This document shows, in pieces, positions 1 to 5,584 of a DNA stretch of 8,750 nt (its first letter is position 1; the number at the start of each line of letters is the position of its first letter). The notes under the pieces are model-generated. The model saw only the letters and a program-made list of their open reading frames with translations. It was not told the origin of the DNA and made no database searches. A program made the position numbers and the translations under genes. This DNA comes from Mycoplasmatota bacterium. GTDB lineage: Bacteria > Bacillota_I > Bacilli_A > Izemoplasmatales > Izemoplasmataceae. The stretch lies in assembly GCA_022712785.1 (NCBI GenBank), contig JAFLJX010000159.1, forward strand, positions 1 through 8,750. The letters are read 5' to 3'.

Positions 1-486
1 ACTGGAGGTTATGTTCTTTGGCGTTTTGTAAATCCTGGGGTTGTTTCACTATATAACTTAATACCAAGTAATATTATGATAATAGTTTTAAGCATCTTTT
101 ATTTGATTTTCTCTATTGATTCATACTTTACATTGAGAGATCTTTTCAAACTTAGAGATATTATTATTAAACTTGAGAGATTAAGTAAAGAAATAACTGA
201 GAAATTTGAAGTTTCTGTGACTGATTTTAAAGAAGGAATCCAATTTGGGAAAGATTATTTAAAAGGAAACTTAGTTGAAGTGAAATCTCAGATGCAAGTT
301 ATTCTTAATAGAGTACCAGCTGGACCCTCAGTGAAAAAATTAAAAAATGATTTAGAGCAAATATCAAAAACACTAAAAAATAGAAGCAGAATTTATAGAT
401 TTATGTCAAAATATCCAAACAGCTTCAGTACAAGATTAACAAGGTTGAAAATAAAATTAAAAAGTACTAATATCAATAAAAAATAA
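1..486 (+). CDS. CmpB-type putative ABC transporter permease, C-terminal part (5' end outside window)
   Basis: The reading frame is open from the first base, so this is the C-terminal 161 residues of a longer protein; the internal ATG at 76 is not a credible start because the coding frame continues upstream and no ribosome binding site precedes it. The visible part has a short hydrophobic stretch with the pattern W-R-F-V-N-P-G-V, then a strong membrane segment (about residues 25-45) ending in a conserved-looking Asp (F-S-I-D), followed by L-R-D-L and a long charged helical tail rich in Lys and Arg. From memory this matches the end of the CmpB/'ABC transporter type IV' integral membrane family (a His/Asn-Pro before the last helix and an Asp in that helix). 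The function of that family is poorly defined despite the name. The gene ends at TAA 484-486, just before a terminator. The family call rests on pattern recall of a fragment, so it is moderate. Confidence 0.62.
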   Translation, partial: TGGYVLWRFVNPGVVSLYNLIPSNIMIIVLSIFYLIFSIDSYFTLRDLFKLRDIIIKLERLSKEITEKFEVSVTDFKEGIQFGKDYLKGNLVEVKSQMQVILNRVPAGPSVKKLKNDLEQISKTLKNRSRIYRFMSKYPNSFSTRLTRLKIKLKSTNINKK

Positions 487-500
487 AGTAATAGAAAAAG

Positions 501-528
501 GATGATTATCAAATGGTAATCATCTTTT
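501..528 (+). terminator. Rho-independent terminator of the CmpB-like gene
   Basis: A 10-bp stem (501-510 with 515-524, one G-U pair) closes a four-base AAAT loop and is followed by TTTT at 525-528. It lies 15 bases after the stop codon of the upstream gene and is oriented to end its transcript. Confidence 0.8.
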
Positions 529-671
529 GTATGTATGTTATTCCATGATTAATTCATTTTACAATATCTAAAAAAACAAAATATATAATCTTGGTATTAG
601 TTTTATTTAATCTTAAATATACATATAGATTTAAAGTGCAAGTGTGAATTTAGGTAAATAATTGTATTTAT

Positions 672-679
672 GGTAAAAT
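672..679 (+). promoter_or_regulatory. Possible extended -10 promoter for the DUF2188 gene
   Basis: A TG-n-TAAAAT element lies at 671-679 (TG at 671-672), placing a start point near 686 and giving a short leader before the ribosome binding site. No good -35 hexamer is visible 16-18 bp upstream. The element overlaps an in-frame ATG at 670, which argues that this ATG is not the translation start. Confidence 0.35.
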
Positions 680-702
680 TATTACATAAGATACATAATA
701 CT

Positions 703-707
703 GGAGG
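703..707 (+). promoter_or_regulatory. Ribosome binding site that fixes the DUF2188 start
   Basis: GGAGG lies seven bases before the ATG at 715. The earlier in-frame ATG at 670 has no such site. The shorter, 72-residue protein is therefore preferred. Confidence 0.8.
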
Positions 708-714
708 TAAAAAA

Positions 715-933
715 ATGGCGTTAATGAGTAATTATACTGTTTTCTATGACGAAGTATCTGGGAAATGGGTTGTAAGAAGACATGGGTCTGTTAAAAAATC
801 AGATGATTTTGATACTCAAGCGAAAGCGATTGAGAGAGCTAAAGAGTTAGCTAAAAAATCAGGTGGAAATGTAAATATTAAGAGTAAAGTTGGGAAAGTA
901 AGAGCTAAAGCTTTAAAAGCAAAGAAAAAATAG
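715..933 (+). CDS. DUF2188 family small basic protein
   Basis: This 72-residue protein matches the layout of DUF2188: a short beta hairpin with G-K-W-V-V (residues 16-20), a basic turn R-R-H-G-S, then F-D-T at 32-34 leading into the helix 'T-Q-A-K-A-I-E-R-A-K-E-L-A' and a final strand with N-V-N-I and a K-V-G-K turn. Family members are usually 60-90 residues and have no assigned reaction. The last 17 residues are almost only Lys, Arg, Ala, Val, Gly and Leu, making a strongly basic tail that could bind nucleic acid; that is inference. It is predicted to be cytoplasmic, with no signal or membrane segment. The start was chosen from the GGAGG site at 703-707. A second ATG three codons downstream (724) is possible but less well spaced. 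The gap to the dipeptidase is 75 bp with no strong terminator, so the two may share a transcript. Confidence 0.8.
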   Translation: MALMSNYTVFYDEVSGKWVVRRHGSVKKSDDFDTQAKAIERAKELAKKSGGNVNIKSKVGKVRAKALKAKKK

Positions 934-972
934 TTTAATATTATTATTATAAAAAAATATGATTAGAAATAT

Positions 973-996
973 GGCAGTCATCCAGACTGTTTATTT
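973..996 (+). other. Weak hairpin in the 5' region of the dipeptidase gene
   Basis: CAGTC at 975-979 pairs with GACTG at 985-989 around a five-base loop, extended by two G-U pairs, and is followed by TTATTT. It sits directly before the AGGAGG site (997-1002) of the dipeptidase. It could be a weak terminator of the DUF2188 transcript or a leader structure, but the stem is short and may be chance. Confidence 0.25.
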
Positions 997-1008
997 AGGA
1001 GGATTATA

Positions 1009-1944
1009 ATGCTATTTGATGCGCATGCGGATATACTAACTGATATGTTAGAACAAAAAAGAATAGATAATAAGAATTCATTTAAATCAAGACATCTTGA
1101 TTATTATAAAAAGGCTGGGATTACACACAGTATTTTCGTTAATTTTACTGATCCAAGTACAAAAAATAAAACTGAGTTCAAAGAAATTTTCGAAAATGCC
1201 TTTATAGAATTGAAAGAAAATAGTGATGTTTTCAATATATGTCTTAATTACAAAGATCTTATATCACCATCTAATAAAATTGGTGTCATCATTGGTATGG
1301 AAGGAATCATGCAACTAGAAGATGTAAATCATCTTCAGGAATTGTACGATAAAGGAGTAAGACATGCAGGTCTTACTTGGAATGAAGTAAATAAATATGC
1401 TGCTGGACTTTCAAGCACCACTGAAGGACTAACACAACCCGGGAAAGACATCTTAAAAAGAATGGAAGACCTTGGTATGATTATTGATTTAGCCCACGCA
1501 AACCCTCGGACTTTTAAAGAAGTATTTGAAAATACAACTCAACCCTTAATAGTATCTCACGGTAATACTAAAGCTCTTTGTAATCATATTAGAAATTATA
1601 CAGATGAACAACTTAGGATGATTAAAGATAGGAATGGTGTAATTGGAATATGTGGAATTGCTCCGTTCATATCAGATAAAGAGGAACAACAAAATGTTAC
1701 ATATATGGCAGCACATATTGACTATGTTGCTAAATTAATTGGAGTAGACCACGTAGGTATTGGATTTGACGTTTGTTATTATTTGAATGAAAATGCAACA
1801 CAAAATGGGGTTGAAGGATTCCAAAATATTGGAGAAGCCAACAATCTATTTACCGAATTACAAAAACTAGGATATTCTGATAGTGATATTGAAAAAATAA
1901 AGTATAAAAACTTTTTCAGAGTATTTAAAGAAGTATTAAAATAA
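1009..1944 (+). CDS. Membrane dipeptidase-type metallopeptidase (peptidase family M19)
   Basis: This 311-residue protein belongs to the renal/membrane dipeptidase family, binuclear zinc enzymes of the amidohydrolase fold that hydrolyse dipeptides, some with D-residues. Expected ligands are visible: H6 and D8 in the N-terminal D-A-H-A-D, E98 in G-M-E-G as the bridging carboxylate, H163 in D-L-A-H-A and H184 in V-S-H-G-N. The family's D-E-Q-L segment follows R195-N196, and D254 in H-V-G-I-G-F-D is the late acidic active-site residue. The C-terminal K-N-F-F-R-V-F matches the usual G-N-F-L-R-V end. Length is typical and the gene appears intact. The family D-F-D-G after 'G-I-G' is changed to F-D-V-C, a mild divergence. 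No signal peptide is seen, so it is probably cytosolic in peptide turnover. AGGAGG at 997-1002, six bases before the ATG, supports the start. It ends at a bidirectional terminator. Confidence 0.93.
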   Translation: MLFDAHADILTDMLEQKRIDNKNSFKSRHLDYYKKAGITHSIFVNFTDPSTKNKTEFKEIFENAFIELKENSDVFNICLNYKDLISPSNKIGVIIGMEGIMQLEDVNHLQELYDKGVRHAGLTWNEVNKYAAGLSSTTEGLTQPGKDILKRMEDLGMIIDLAHANPRTFKEVFENTTQPLIVSHGNTKALCNHIRNYTDEQLRMIKDRNGVIGICGIAPFISDKEEQQNVTYMAAHIDYVAKLIGVDHVGIGFDVCYYLNENATQNGVEGFQNIGEANNLFTELQKLGYSDSDIEKIKYKNFFRVFKEVLK

Positions 1945-1945
1945 T

Positions 1946-1969
1946 AAAAAAAGCCATCTGGCTTTTTTT
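1946..1969. terminator. Bidirectional terminator between convergent genes
   Basis: A run of A's, GCC, the loop ATCT, GGC and a run of T's form a 10-bp symmetric stem (1946-1955 with 1960-1969). T-tracts arise on both strands, so it can end the dipeptidase transcript (plus) and the CPBP protease transcript (minus), whose stop codons flank it closely. Confidence 0.88.
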
Positions 1970-1982
1970 TATTTAAAATCTT

Positions 1983-2777
1983 TTATAATTTTTCAAAATC
2001 ATTAACGTTGATTTTTAATGAAACGTAAAACATATATATTGAAACTAAAATAGCTAATATAACTGTTATAACTATTGTTATATTATCAAAGCGACCATCC
2101 ACATATCCTAATCTAAATAAAACTAGGCCAAAGAAGTTATAAGCTGAATGTAGTATTATAGACATCCAAATATTTTTTGTTTTTAGGTATACAACTGCCC
2201 ACATTAATCCCATTAAAAATGAATACCCAACTTGTAGTAAAATGTCTGTAAAACCTATACCTTCAAATATATTAACTAGATGAAATAGTCCAAATATTGT
2301 AGAAGAGATAAATATAGCTAAATACATTCCGTTTTTAGTTTTTGGTAGTTTTTGTATTAATAAAAGGAGTAGAATTCCCCTAAACACAATCTCCTCGAAG
2401 AATCCTGTACTAAAACATTCAATCACAAATATATGTATAGTGTATACTGGCTCTGTAATGCCAGCTCTACCATCAAAGTATGCAATGATAGGGAAATTAT
2501 TCACAGCTACTATTAATCCTGGGATAATGAGTAAAAAGGATTTTAATACTGGACCATTAAATGTAAATGATTTCTTATATCCAATTATACTCATTAAGAC
2601 AATAAAAACTATTCCACCTAATATTCGGGGAATACTGTTTGAAACCATTTCATTCACTAATTGATTTGAAAATGAAAATAAATCAATATAGCTTAATACT
2701 AATATTATTATCATACTAATAAAAAACAGTAAAATGATCTTGAAATCTTTATTATTGTTTCTTTTGTCTTTATTCAT
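1983..2777 (-). CDS. CPBP family intramembrane glutamic endopeptidase (Abi/CAAX protease-like)
   Basis: This 264-residue, very hydrophobic protein has about seven to eight predicted membrane segments. All three CPBP active-site motifs are present: E-E-x-x-x-R at residues 128-133 (F-E-E-I-V-F-R-G), F-x-x-x-H at 162-166 (F-G-L-F-H), and H-x-x-x-N at 210-214 (H-S-A-Y-N). These form the catalytic centre of Rce1-like intramembrane proteases. In bacteria such proteins process peptides or bacteriocins, give self-immunity or release membrane factors; nothing nearby shows the substrate, and there is no bacteriocin gene in the window. A charged N-terminus (M-N-K-D-K-R) precedes the first helix. The ribosome binding site is weak (GGATGAG just before the ATG). 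A terminator upstream (2844-2883) separates it from the Lgt-like gene, so it likely has its own promoter. The gene is intact. The family call is secure; the role is unknown. Confidence 0.9.
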   Translation of the reverse strand: MNKDKRNNNKDFKIILLFFISMIIILVLSYIDLFSFSNQLVNEMVSNSIPRILGGIVFIVLMSIIGYKKSFTFNGPVLKSFLLIIPGLIVAVNNFPIIAYFDGRAGITEPVYTIHIFVIECFSTGFFEEIVFRGILLLLLIQKLPKTKNGMYLAIFISSTIFGLFHLVNIFEGIGFTDILLQVGYSFLMGLMWAVVYLKTKNIWMSIILHSAYNFFGLVLFRLGYVDGRFDNITIVITVILAILVSIYMFYVSLKINVNDFEKL

Positions 2778-2812
2778 AGCTCATCCAACCTTTATATGTA
2801 TATCTTAATAAT

Positions 2813-2821
2813 ATAATACCA
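2813..2821 (-). promoter_or_regulatory. Possible extended -10 promoter for the CPBP protease gene
   Basis: On the minus strand TGG-TATTAT forms an extended -10 element about 35 bases before the start codon, downstream of the terminator of the preceding gene. No convincing -35 hexamer is seen. A promoter is needed here because of that terminator. Confidence 0.4.
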
Positions 2822-2843
2822 TATATAATTATTCCTAGAAACT

Positions 2844-2883
2844 AAAAACCCCACTATTAAAATGTCCTTTAATAGTGGGGTTT
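2844..2883 (-). terminator. Strong rho-independent terminator of the Lgt-like gene
   Basis: A perfect 16-bp stem (2846-2861 with 2868-2883) with a six-base loop begins five bases past the stop codon at 2889. Read on the minus strand it contains a GGGG/CCCC block and ends in five T's (complement of 2844-2848). It isolates the Lgt-like gene from the CPBP gene. Confidence 0.9.
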
Positions 2884-2888
2884 AAATA

Positions 2889-3683
2889 TTATGTAGTTAA
2901 TTCTTTTTGTTTCAACATTTTTCTAAGTAAGTGAACTCCAAATATTATCATCAAAACGCTAATGAACTGAGAAGGCGTAGGATATGTATTATACTGTGTA
3001 GTTATTAAAGGGAATAAATTACCTCGATCATCACCTCGAATAAATTCAATTAGAATTCTCCATATGCCGTAACCAATCATATATGTTTCTATTTCAAAGG
3101 TTTTAACTTTTTTAACTTTATTTAAAACAACAAATAATACTAATAAGAAGAAAGCTTCAAATAATTGTGTTGGGAAAATTGAAGTATCACCATAAAGTGT
3201 ATGACTTACATGGTTGCTAGGGAAATATACACCTAAGAATGAGTCTGTGGGTATACCATAACAGCATCCAGCAAAGAAACAACCAATTCTACCAAATACA
3301 TGTGCTAAAACAACTCCAGTTATTATTGTATTCATTATTTTTTTTATATCATTGTTATCACCTTTATAGAAATACTTAAGTAATATTAGGAATGAAGCTA
3401 TACCACCTATAAGTCCACCAAAGAAAGTTATCGAACCAAATGTTAATTCACCTTCTTTTATAGAGTGGAAAACACCATCAAATATATAGGAGAATAACAA
3501 GGCGAATATCAAACTTATCCCAAGTATTATAAGTAATAGATTTGTTTGTTTCTTAGAAAAACCATCTGTTTTATCAAAACGATTAGCGACATAAATGAAC
3601 ATAAAAAAGACGCCTATTACGATCATTAAATCGTATAGAGCTATTGTTTTTCCAAATATGTCAGGTAGTAAGAAAGGATACAT
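2889..3683 (-). CDS. Divergent prolipoprotein diacylglyceryl transferase (Lgt) family membrane protein
   Basis: This 264-residue polytopic membrane protein (about seven segments) has the Lgt fold signature: F-F-G-G-L-I-G-G (residues 87-94), G-R-I-G (131-134), F-P-T-Q-L-F-E-A (170-177), and Y-G-I-W-R-I-L-I-E-F-I-R-G-D (205-218). Lgt transfers diacylglycerol from phosphatidylglycerol to the lipobox Cys of prolipoproteins. Arg in G-R-I-G, the Q-L-F-E site and the late R-x-x-x-E-F-x-R are kept, but the usual His of H-G-G is Phe, and the usual G-N-F-x-N-G-E stretch is G-C-F-F-A-G-C-C-Y-G (Cys135, 140, 141). It therefore belongs to a divergent branch, and its acyl-transfer activity is not assured. 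ATG at 3683 is preferred over TTG at 3686: AAGGAG (3692-3697) lies eight bases before the ATG. The gene is flanked by its own extended -10 element and a strong terminator, so it appears monocistronic. Confidence 0.85.
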   Translation of the reverse strand: MYPFLLPDIFGKTIALYDLMIVIGVFFMFIYVANRFDKTDGFSKKQTNLLLIILGISLIFALLFSYIFDGVFHSIKEGELTFGSITFFGGLIGGIASFLILLKYFYKGDNNDIKKIMNTIITGVVLAHVFGRIGCFFAGCCYGIPTDSFLGVYFPSNHVSHTLYGDTSIFPTQLFEAFFLLVLFVVLNKVKKVKTFEIETYMIGYGIWRILIEFIRGDDRGNLFPLITTQYNTYPTPSQFISVLMIIFGVHLLRKMLKQKELTT

Positions 3684-3691
3684 CAAATCAA

Positions 3692-3697
3692 CTCCTT
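3692..3697 (-). promoter_or_regulatory. Ribosome binding site of the Lgt-like gene
   Basis: AAGGAG on the minus strand is eight bases from the ATG at 3683 and five from an in-frame TTG at 3686. The spacing and codon favour the ATG. Confidence 0.75.
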
Positions 3698-3703
3698 AAA
3701 ACT

Positions 3704-3712
3704 ATTATAACA
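3704..3712 (-). promoter_or_regulatory. Extended -10 promoter of the Lgt-like gene
   Basis: TGT-TATAAT on the minus strand is a perfect extended -10. The -35 region is poor (ATTAAA at 17-bp spacing). The predicted start near 3697 would give a leader of only about 13 bases, barely including the AAGGAG site. Confidence 0.6.
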
Positions 3713-3809
3713 TATAAAATAATTCATTTAATACAAAATGATGCTTGTTTGAAACCTTTTATAAACTGAGTATGCTATTTGTATATATATCATGGGTAAA
3801 TTAATCACT

Positions 3810-4601
3810 TTAATTCTCACTGTTAAAAATGAAATTATGTGACAATTCACGGGTAATAATAAATTGTTCAATAAATAAATTTCCGGTAATGTTCTGCAAT
3901 TTTTGTACCTTATCAAAAATCTCAAGTGGAGATATAAAACCGTATTTTAAGTAAATTTCTAAGTTACTAGAAGAAGTAGGAATATCATCACTAGAAACAT
4001 AATTTTTAAGTTTGTGTTCTAAAAATATTTCTAAAACTTCTTTAGCTTCTTGTTCATAGAAAAAGGTTGGAGAATTTGAGTCTTGAATATCATCAAATTG
4101 ATCAATATTATCCATTATTATCGTTTTCAGTGTTCTTGTATCTTTTTCCTCTTTGTTGCTTGTATATATTACTGGTACTATAACATTACTCTCAACTAGA
4201 GTAAGTGATATTGAGTTTTCTTCTAGGTAATCGAAAACTCTATTTTCGATTGATTTTTGTATTTTCAAGTATGCTCTATCTTTAATAACATGAGTACTAT
4301 CTTTTAGAAGTGAATAAAAGAATTTAGAATCTTCCTCAAGGTAATATACGTTGTTTGTATATTTTGATAGGAATCTTTCATGCCCAATCATACCTTTTTT
4401 GAAAAACTCATTATGTTCTATATTTTCTTCAGGAACTCTTAAAAGTATAATTTGGAGTCCTTTACCAAATTTATCTGATAACTCTTTGGCTTTTAAAAGA
4501 CCGTGATTATAGTGTATTCTAAATGATTCTGACATGATATATGTAATCAATCCAGCATTATTAAACTCAAGAATTTTTTCAAATCTATTTGGGTTCATCA
4601 T
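3810..4601 (-). CDS. Class II CPD photolyase-like protein, C-terminally truncated (likely pseudogene or repurposed fragment)
   Basis: This 263-residue protein follows the class II DNA photolyase pattern as I recall it: N-terminal Rossmann-type domain with Y-I-M-S-x-x-x-R-x-x-x-N-x-x-L-L-x-A (21-39), then V-P-V-I-Y-T-S-N-K-E-E-K-D-T-R-T-L (142-158; the family 'VPxWxASxKxEYAARTxR'), then the start of the FAD-binding domain with S-N-L-E-I-Y-L-K-Y-G-F-I-S (212-224; 'SxLSPYLHFGxIS') and R-E-L-S-H-N-F (251-257; 'RELxxNF'). Family members have about 440-480 residues. Here TAA comes right after R-E-L-S-H-N-F, so the second half, with most FAD contacts, the electron-transfer tryptophans and the DNA-contacting helices, is missing. 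The R-N-D-P motif is also degraded (D-D-I-P). Photorepair is therefore unlikely. The ribosome binding site AAAGGAAA and an ATG-ATG start look normal. No U-tailed terminator is seen downstream. Confidence 0.7.
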   Translation of the reverse strand: MMNPNRFEKILEFNNAGLITYIMSESFRIHYNHGLLKAKELSDKFGKGLQIILLRVPEENIEHNEFFKKGMIGHERFLSKYTNNVYYLEEDSKFFYSLLKDSTHVIKDRAYLKIQKSIENRVFDYLEENSISLTLVESNVIVPVIYTSNKEEKDTRTLKTIIMDNIDQFDDIQDSNSPTFFYEQEAKEVLEIFLEHKLKNYVSSDDIPTSSSNLEIYLKYGFISPLEIFDKVQKLQNITGNLFIEQFIITRELSHNFIFNSEN

Positions 4602-4640
4602 AGTATTGTTTCCTTTCGATATAGAAACATAAATATTCTA

Positions 4641-4654
4641 AGAAATATATTTCT
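4641..4654. repeat. 14-bp perfect palindrome upstream of the photolyase-like gene
   Basis: AGAAATA/TATTTCT is a perfect 14-bp palindrome 40-53 bp upstream of the minus-strand start codon, a position suited to an operator. It is AT-rich and single copy in the window, so it could be chance. Confidence 0.35.
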
Positions 4655-4695
4655 AAATTTCTATTTATCTTTTAAACAAGTATAACATCAACAGT

Positions 4696-4712
4696 AATTA
4701 TCTAAGATAATT
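4696..4712. repeat. 17-bp palindrome (8-1-8), candidate regulator site
   Basis: AATTATCT-A-AGATAATT is a perfect inverted repeat around one central base. The spacing resembles Fur/PerR-type 7-1-7 boxes, and the half-site ATTATC recalls Fur sites, but it is not a clean consensus match. It lies about 95 bp before the photolyase-like gene and about 200 bp before the best hydrogenase promoter. Confidence 0.4.
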
Positions 4713-4900
4713 GTGCTCAAAAATATATAAAATTAATGAAACTAAATACAGTAATAAAAGATATTTATATAACTTCTAAATTGTAATTTTACAGGTATAT
4801 AATTGTCTTACAATGATGTATTTTAAAATATAATCATTTATTTAAAAAATACCAATAGATTTCAAATAAAGTATTCTATAAATATAACAAAAAAATATAC

Positions 4901-4928
4901 TTTACTTTTCAAACTAATATTGTATAAT
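4901..4928 (+). promoter_or_regulatory. Best candidate promoter of the hydCBA operon
   Basis: TTTACT at 4901-4906 (4 of 6 to the -35 consensus) is 16 bp from a perfect TATAAT at 4923-4928. Transcription would begin near 4935, leaving a leader of about 185 bases before hydC. A weaker competitor is TTTATG (4997-5002), 17 bp, TATACT (5020-5025), with a leader of about 90 bases. Confidence 0.45.
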
Positions 4929-5065
4929 TGTGTAGTGTAGTAGTATTTTAGAACATTTTTTTATTATTAGGAGTTGAAACAATATCTATTTTTGTATTTA
5001 TGTGATTATTTACTAATTTTATACTAAATATATCTTTCAGCTATGACTACCTCGTGATTTGTATA

Positions 5066-5098
5066 AATATGGAATAGAAGTATGTTTACAACCATATT
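5066..5098 (+). promoter_or_regulatory. Inverted repeat in the hydC leader
   Basis: AATATGG (5066-5072) is perfectly complementary to CCATATT (5092-5098), with 19 bases between. It lies in the transcribed leader and ends nine bases before the AGGAGG site (5108-5113). It might be an RNA hairpin near the ribosome entry site or a protein operator. There is no T-tract, so it is not a terminator. Confidence 0.35.
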
Positions 5099-5119
5099 CA
5101 GAAACACAGGAGGAAAGAA

Positions 5120-5584
5120 ATGATTTTACAAAAAATACTTGAATCTTATCCTGTTAGTGAGGATTATTTACTGGAGATATTAATTGATGTCGACAAGCAA
5201 AAAGAGAACCATTTTATATCAGAGGAAGAAATCACAATAATAAGTAATCATCTAGGAATTAAAGAAAGTCATGTATGTAGTGTTGTATCTTTTTACACAC
5301 TTCTTTCAACTACTCCTAGAGGTAAATACATCATCCAAATTTGCAAGGACGTTCCTTGTTATTTGAATGATGATTTTAATGTTCTAAAGACTGTTGAAAA
5401 TGAATTAAATATTAAAGTTAATGATACAACAAGAAATCAAAAATTTACATTAGAATTCACAGCTTGTATTGGTTGTTGTGACGAAGCACCAGCAATGAGA
5501 ATTAACGATAGTACTTATACAAATTTAACAAGAGAAAAAGTAATTAAAATCATTAATGACTATAAGGAGGGTAAATATGATTGA
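5120..5584 (+). CDS. hydC: NAD-linked [FeFe] hydrogenase, HydC subunit (NuoE-like [2Fe-2S] thioredoxin-fold protein)
   Basis: This 154-residue protein is of the NuoE/24-kDa family, the small subunit that carries one [2Fe-2S] cluster beside the flavin subunit in complex I and in trimeric HydABC hydrogenases. The four ligands are C75 and C80 (C-K-D-V-P-C) and C116 and C120 (C-I-G-C-C). The N-terminal helical bundle (about 1-60) ends in the typical V-x-S-F-Y-T-x-L, and the thioredoxin-like domain begins at G-K-Y-I-I-Q-I-C. D-E-A-P-A-M-R-I-N after the second Cys pair is the family's usual 'APxMxVN' segment. An extra C119 lies between the last two ligands. AGGAGG at 5108-5113 fixes the start. The gene is first in a three-gene operon; its TGA stop overlaps the hydB start by 8 bp. 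TGA as a real stop here supports the standard code. The protein is cytoplasmic. Confidence 0.93.
   Translation: MILQKILESYPVSEDYLLEILIDVDKQKENHFISEEEITIISNHLGIKESHVCSVVSFYTLLSTTPRGKYIIQICKDVPCYLNDDFNVLKTVENELNIKVNDTTRNQKFTLEFTACIGCCDEAPAMRINDSTYTNLTREKVIKIINDYKEGKYD
5564..5570 (+). promoter_or_regulatory. Ribosome binding site inside hydC that sets the hydB start
   Basis: AAGGAGG lies six bases before the ATG at 5577. An in-frame ATG at 5556 precedes the site and has none of its own, so the shorter 423-residue HydB is preferred. Confidence 0.85.

Larger units (their letters stand above)
4602..5119. other. 518-bp AT-rich divergent intergenic region
   Basis: No convincing gene occurs here on either strand; possible short frames lack ribosome binding sites and a composition like the neighbours. 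The region separates the photolyase-like gene (minus) from the hydrogenase operon (plus) and should carry both promoters. I see several TATAAT hexamers, two perfect short palindromes near the minus-strand gene, and a long presumptive leader before hydC. It is much longer than the other gaps here (75-230 bp). High A+T content makes chance promoter-like and palindromic matches common. Confidence 0.7.

Noticed and set aside
670..714. Longer start for the DUF2188 protein at the ATG at 670
   Set aside because: It has no ribosome binding site, the extra 15 residues do not fit the family, and the ATG overlaps a likely -10 element. GGAGG at 703-707 points to 715.
2440..2664. Plus-strand open frame inside the CPBP gene, and similar frames inside hydA (6945-7154, 7785-7970) and across its 3' end (8517-8732)
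   Set aside because: They lie antisense to well-supported genes, have no ribosome binding sites and encode no recognisable domain; they are shadows of the coding strand.
3684..3686. TTG start for the Lgt-like protein
   Set aside because: The next codon is ATG with better spacing from AAGGAG; a TTG start would add only one residue.
5046..5113. Anti-Shine-Dalgarno sequestration of the hydC ribosome site by the CCTC near 5050
   Set aside because: Only four bases pair with the AGGAGG site, which is too little to claim.
4602..5119. Rex (NADH-sensing repressor) operator upstream of the hydrogenase operon
   Set aside because: I looked for TTGTTAA-N4-TTAACAA or TTGTGA-N6-TCACAA type sites. Only short partial repeats such as TTGT-CTT-ACAA (4803-4813) occur, which is not enough.
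5556..5576. Longer HydB start at the ATG at 5556
   Set aside because: No ribosome binding site precedes it; AAGGAGG at 5564-5570 is ideally spaced for 5577, and NuoF-like proteins start close to the core.
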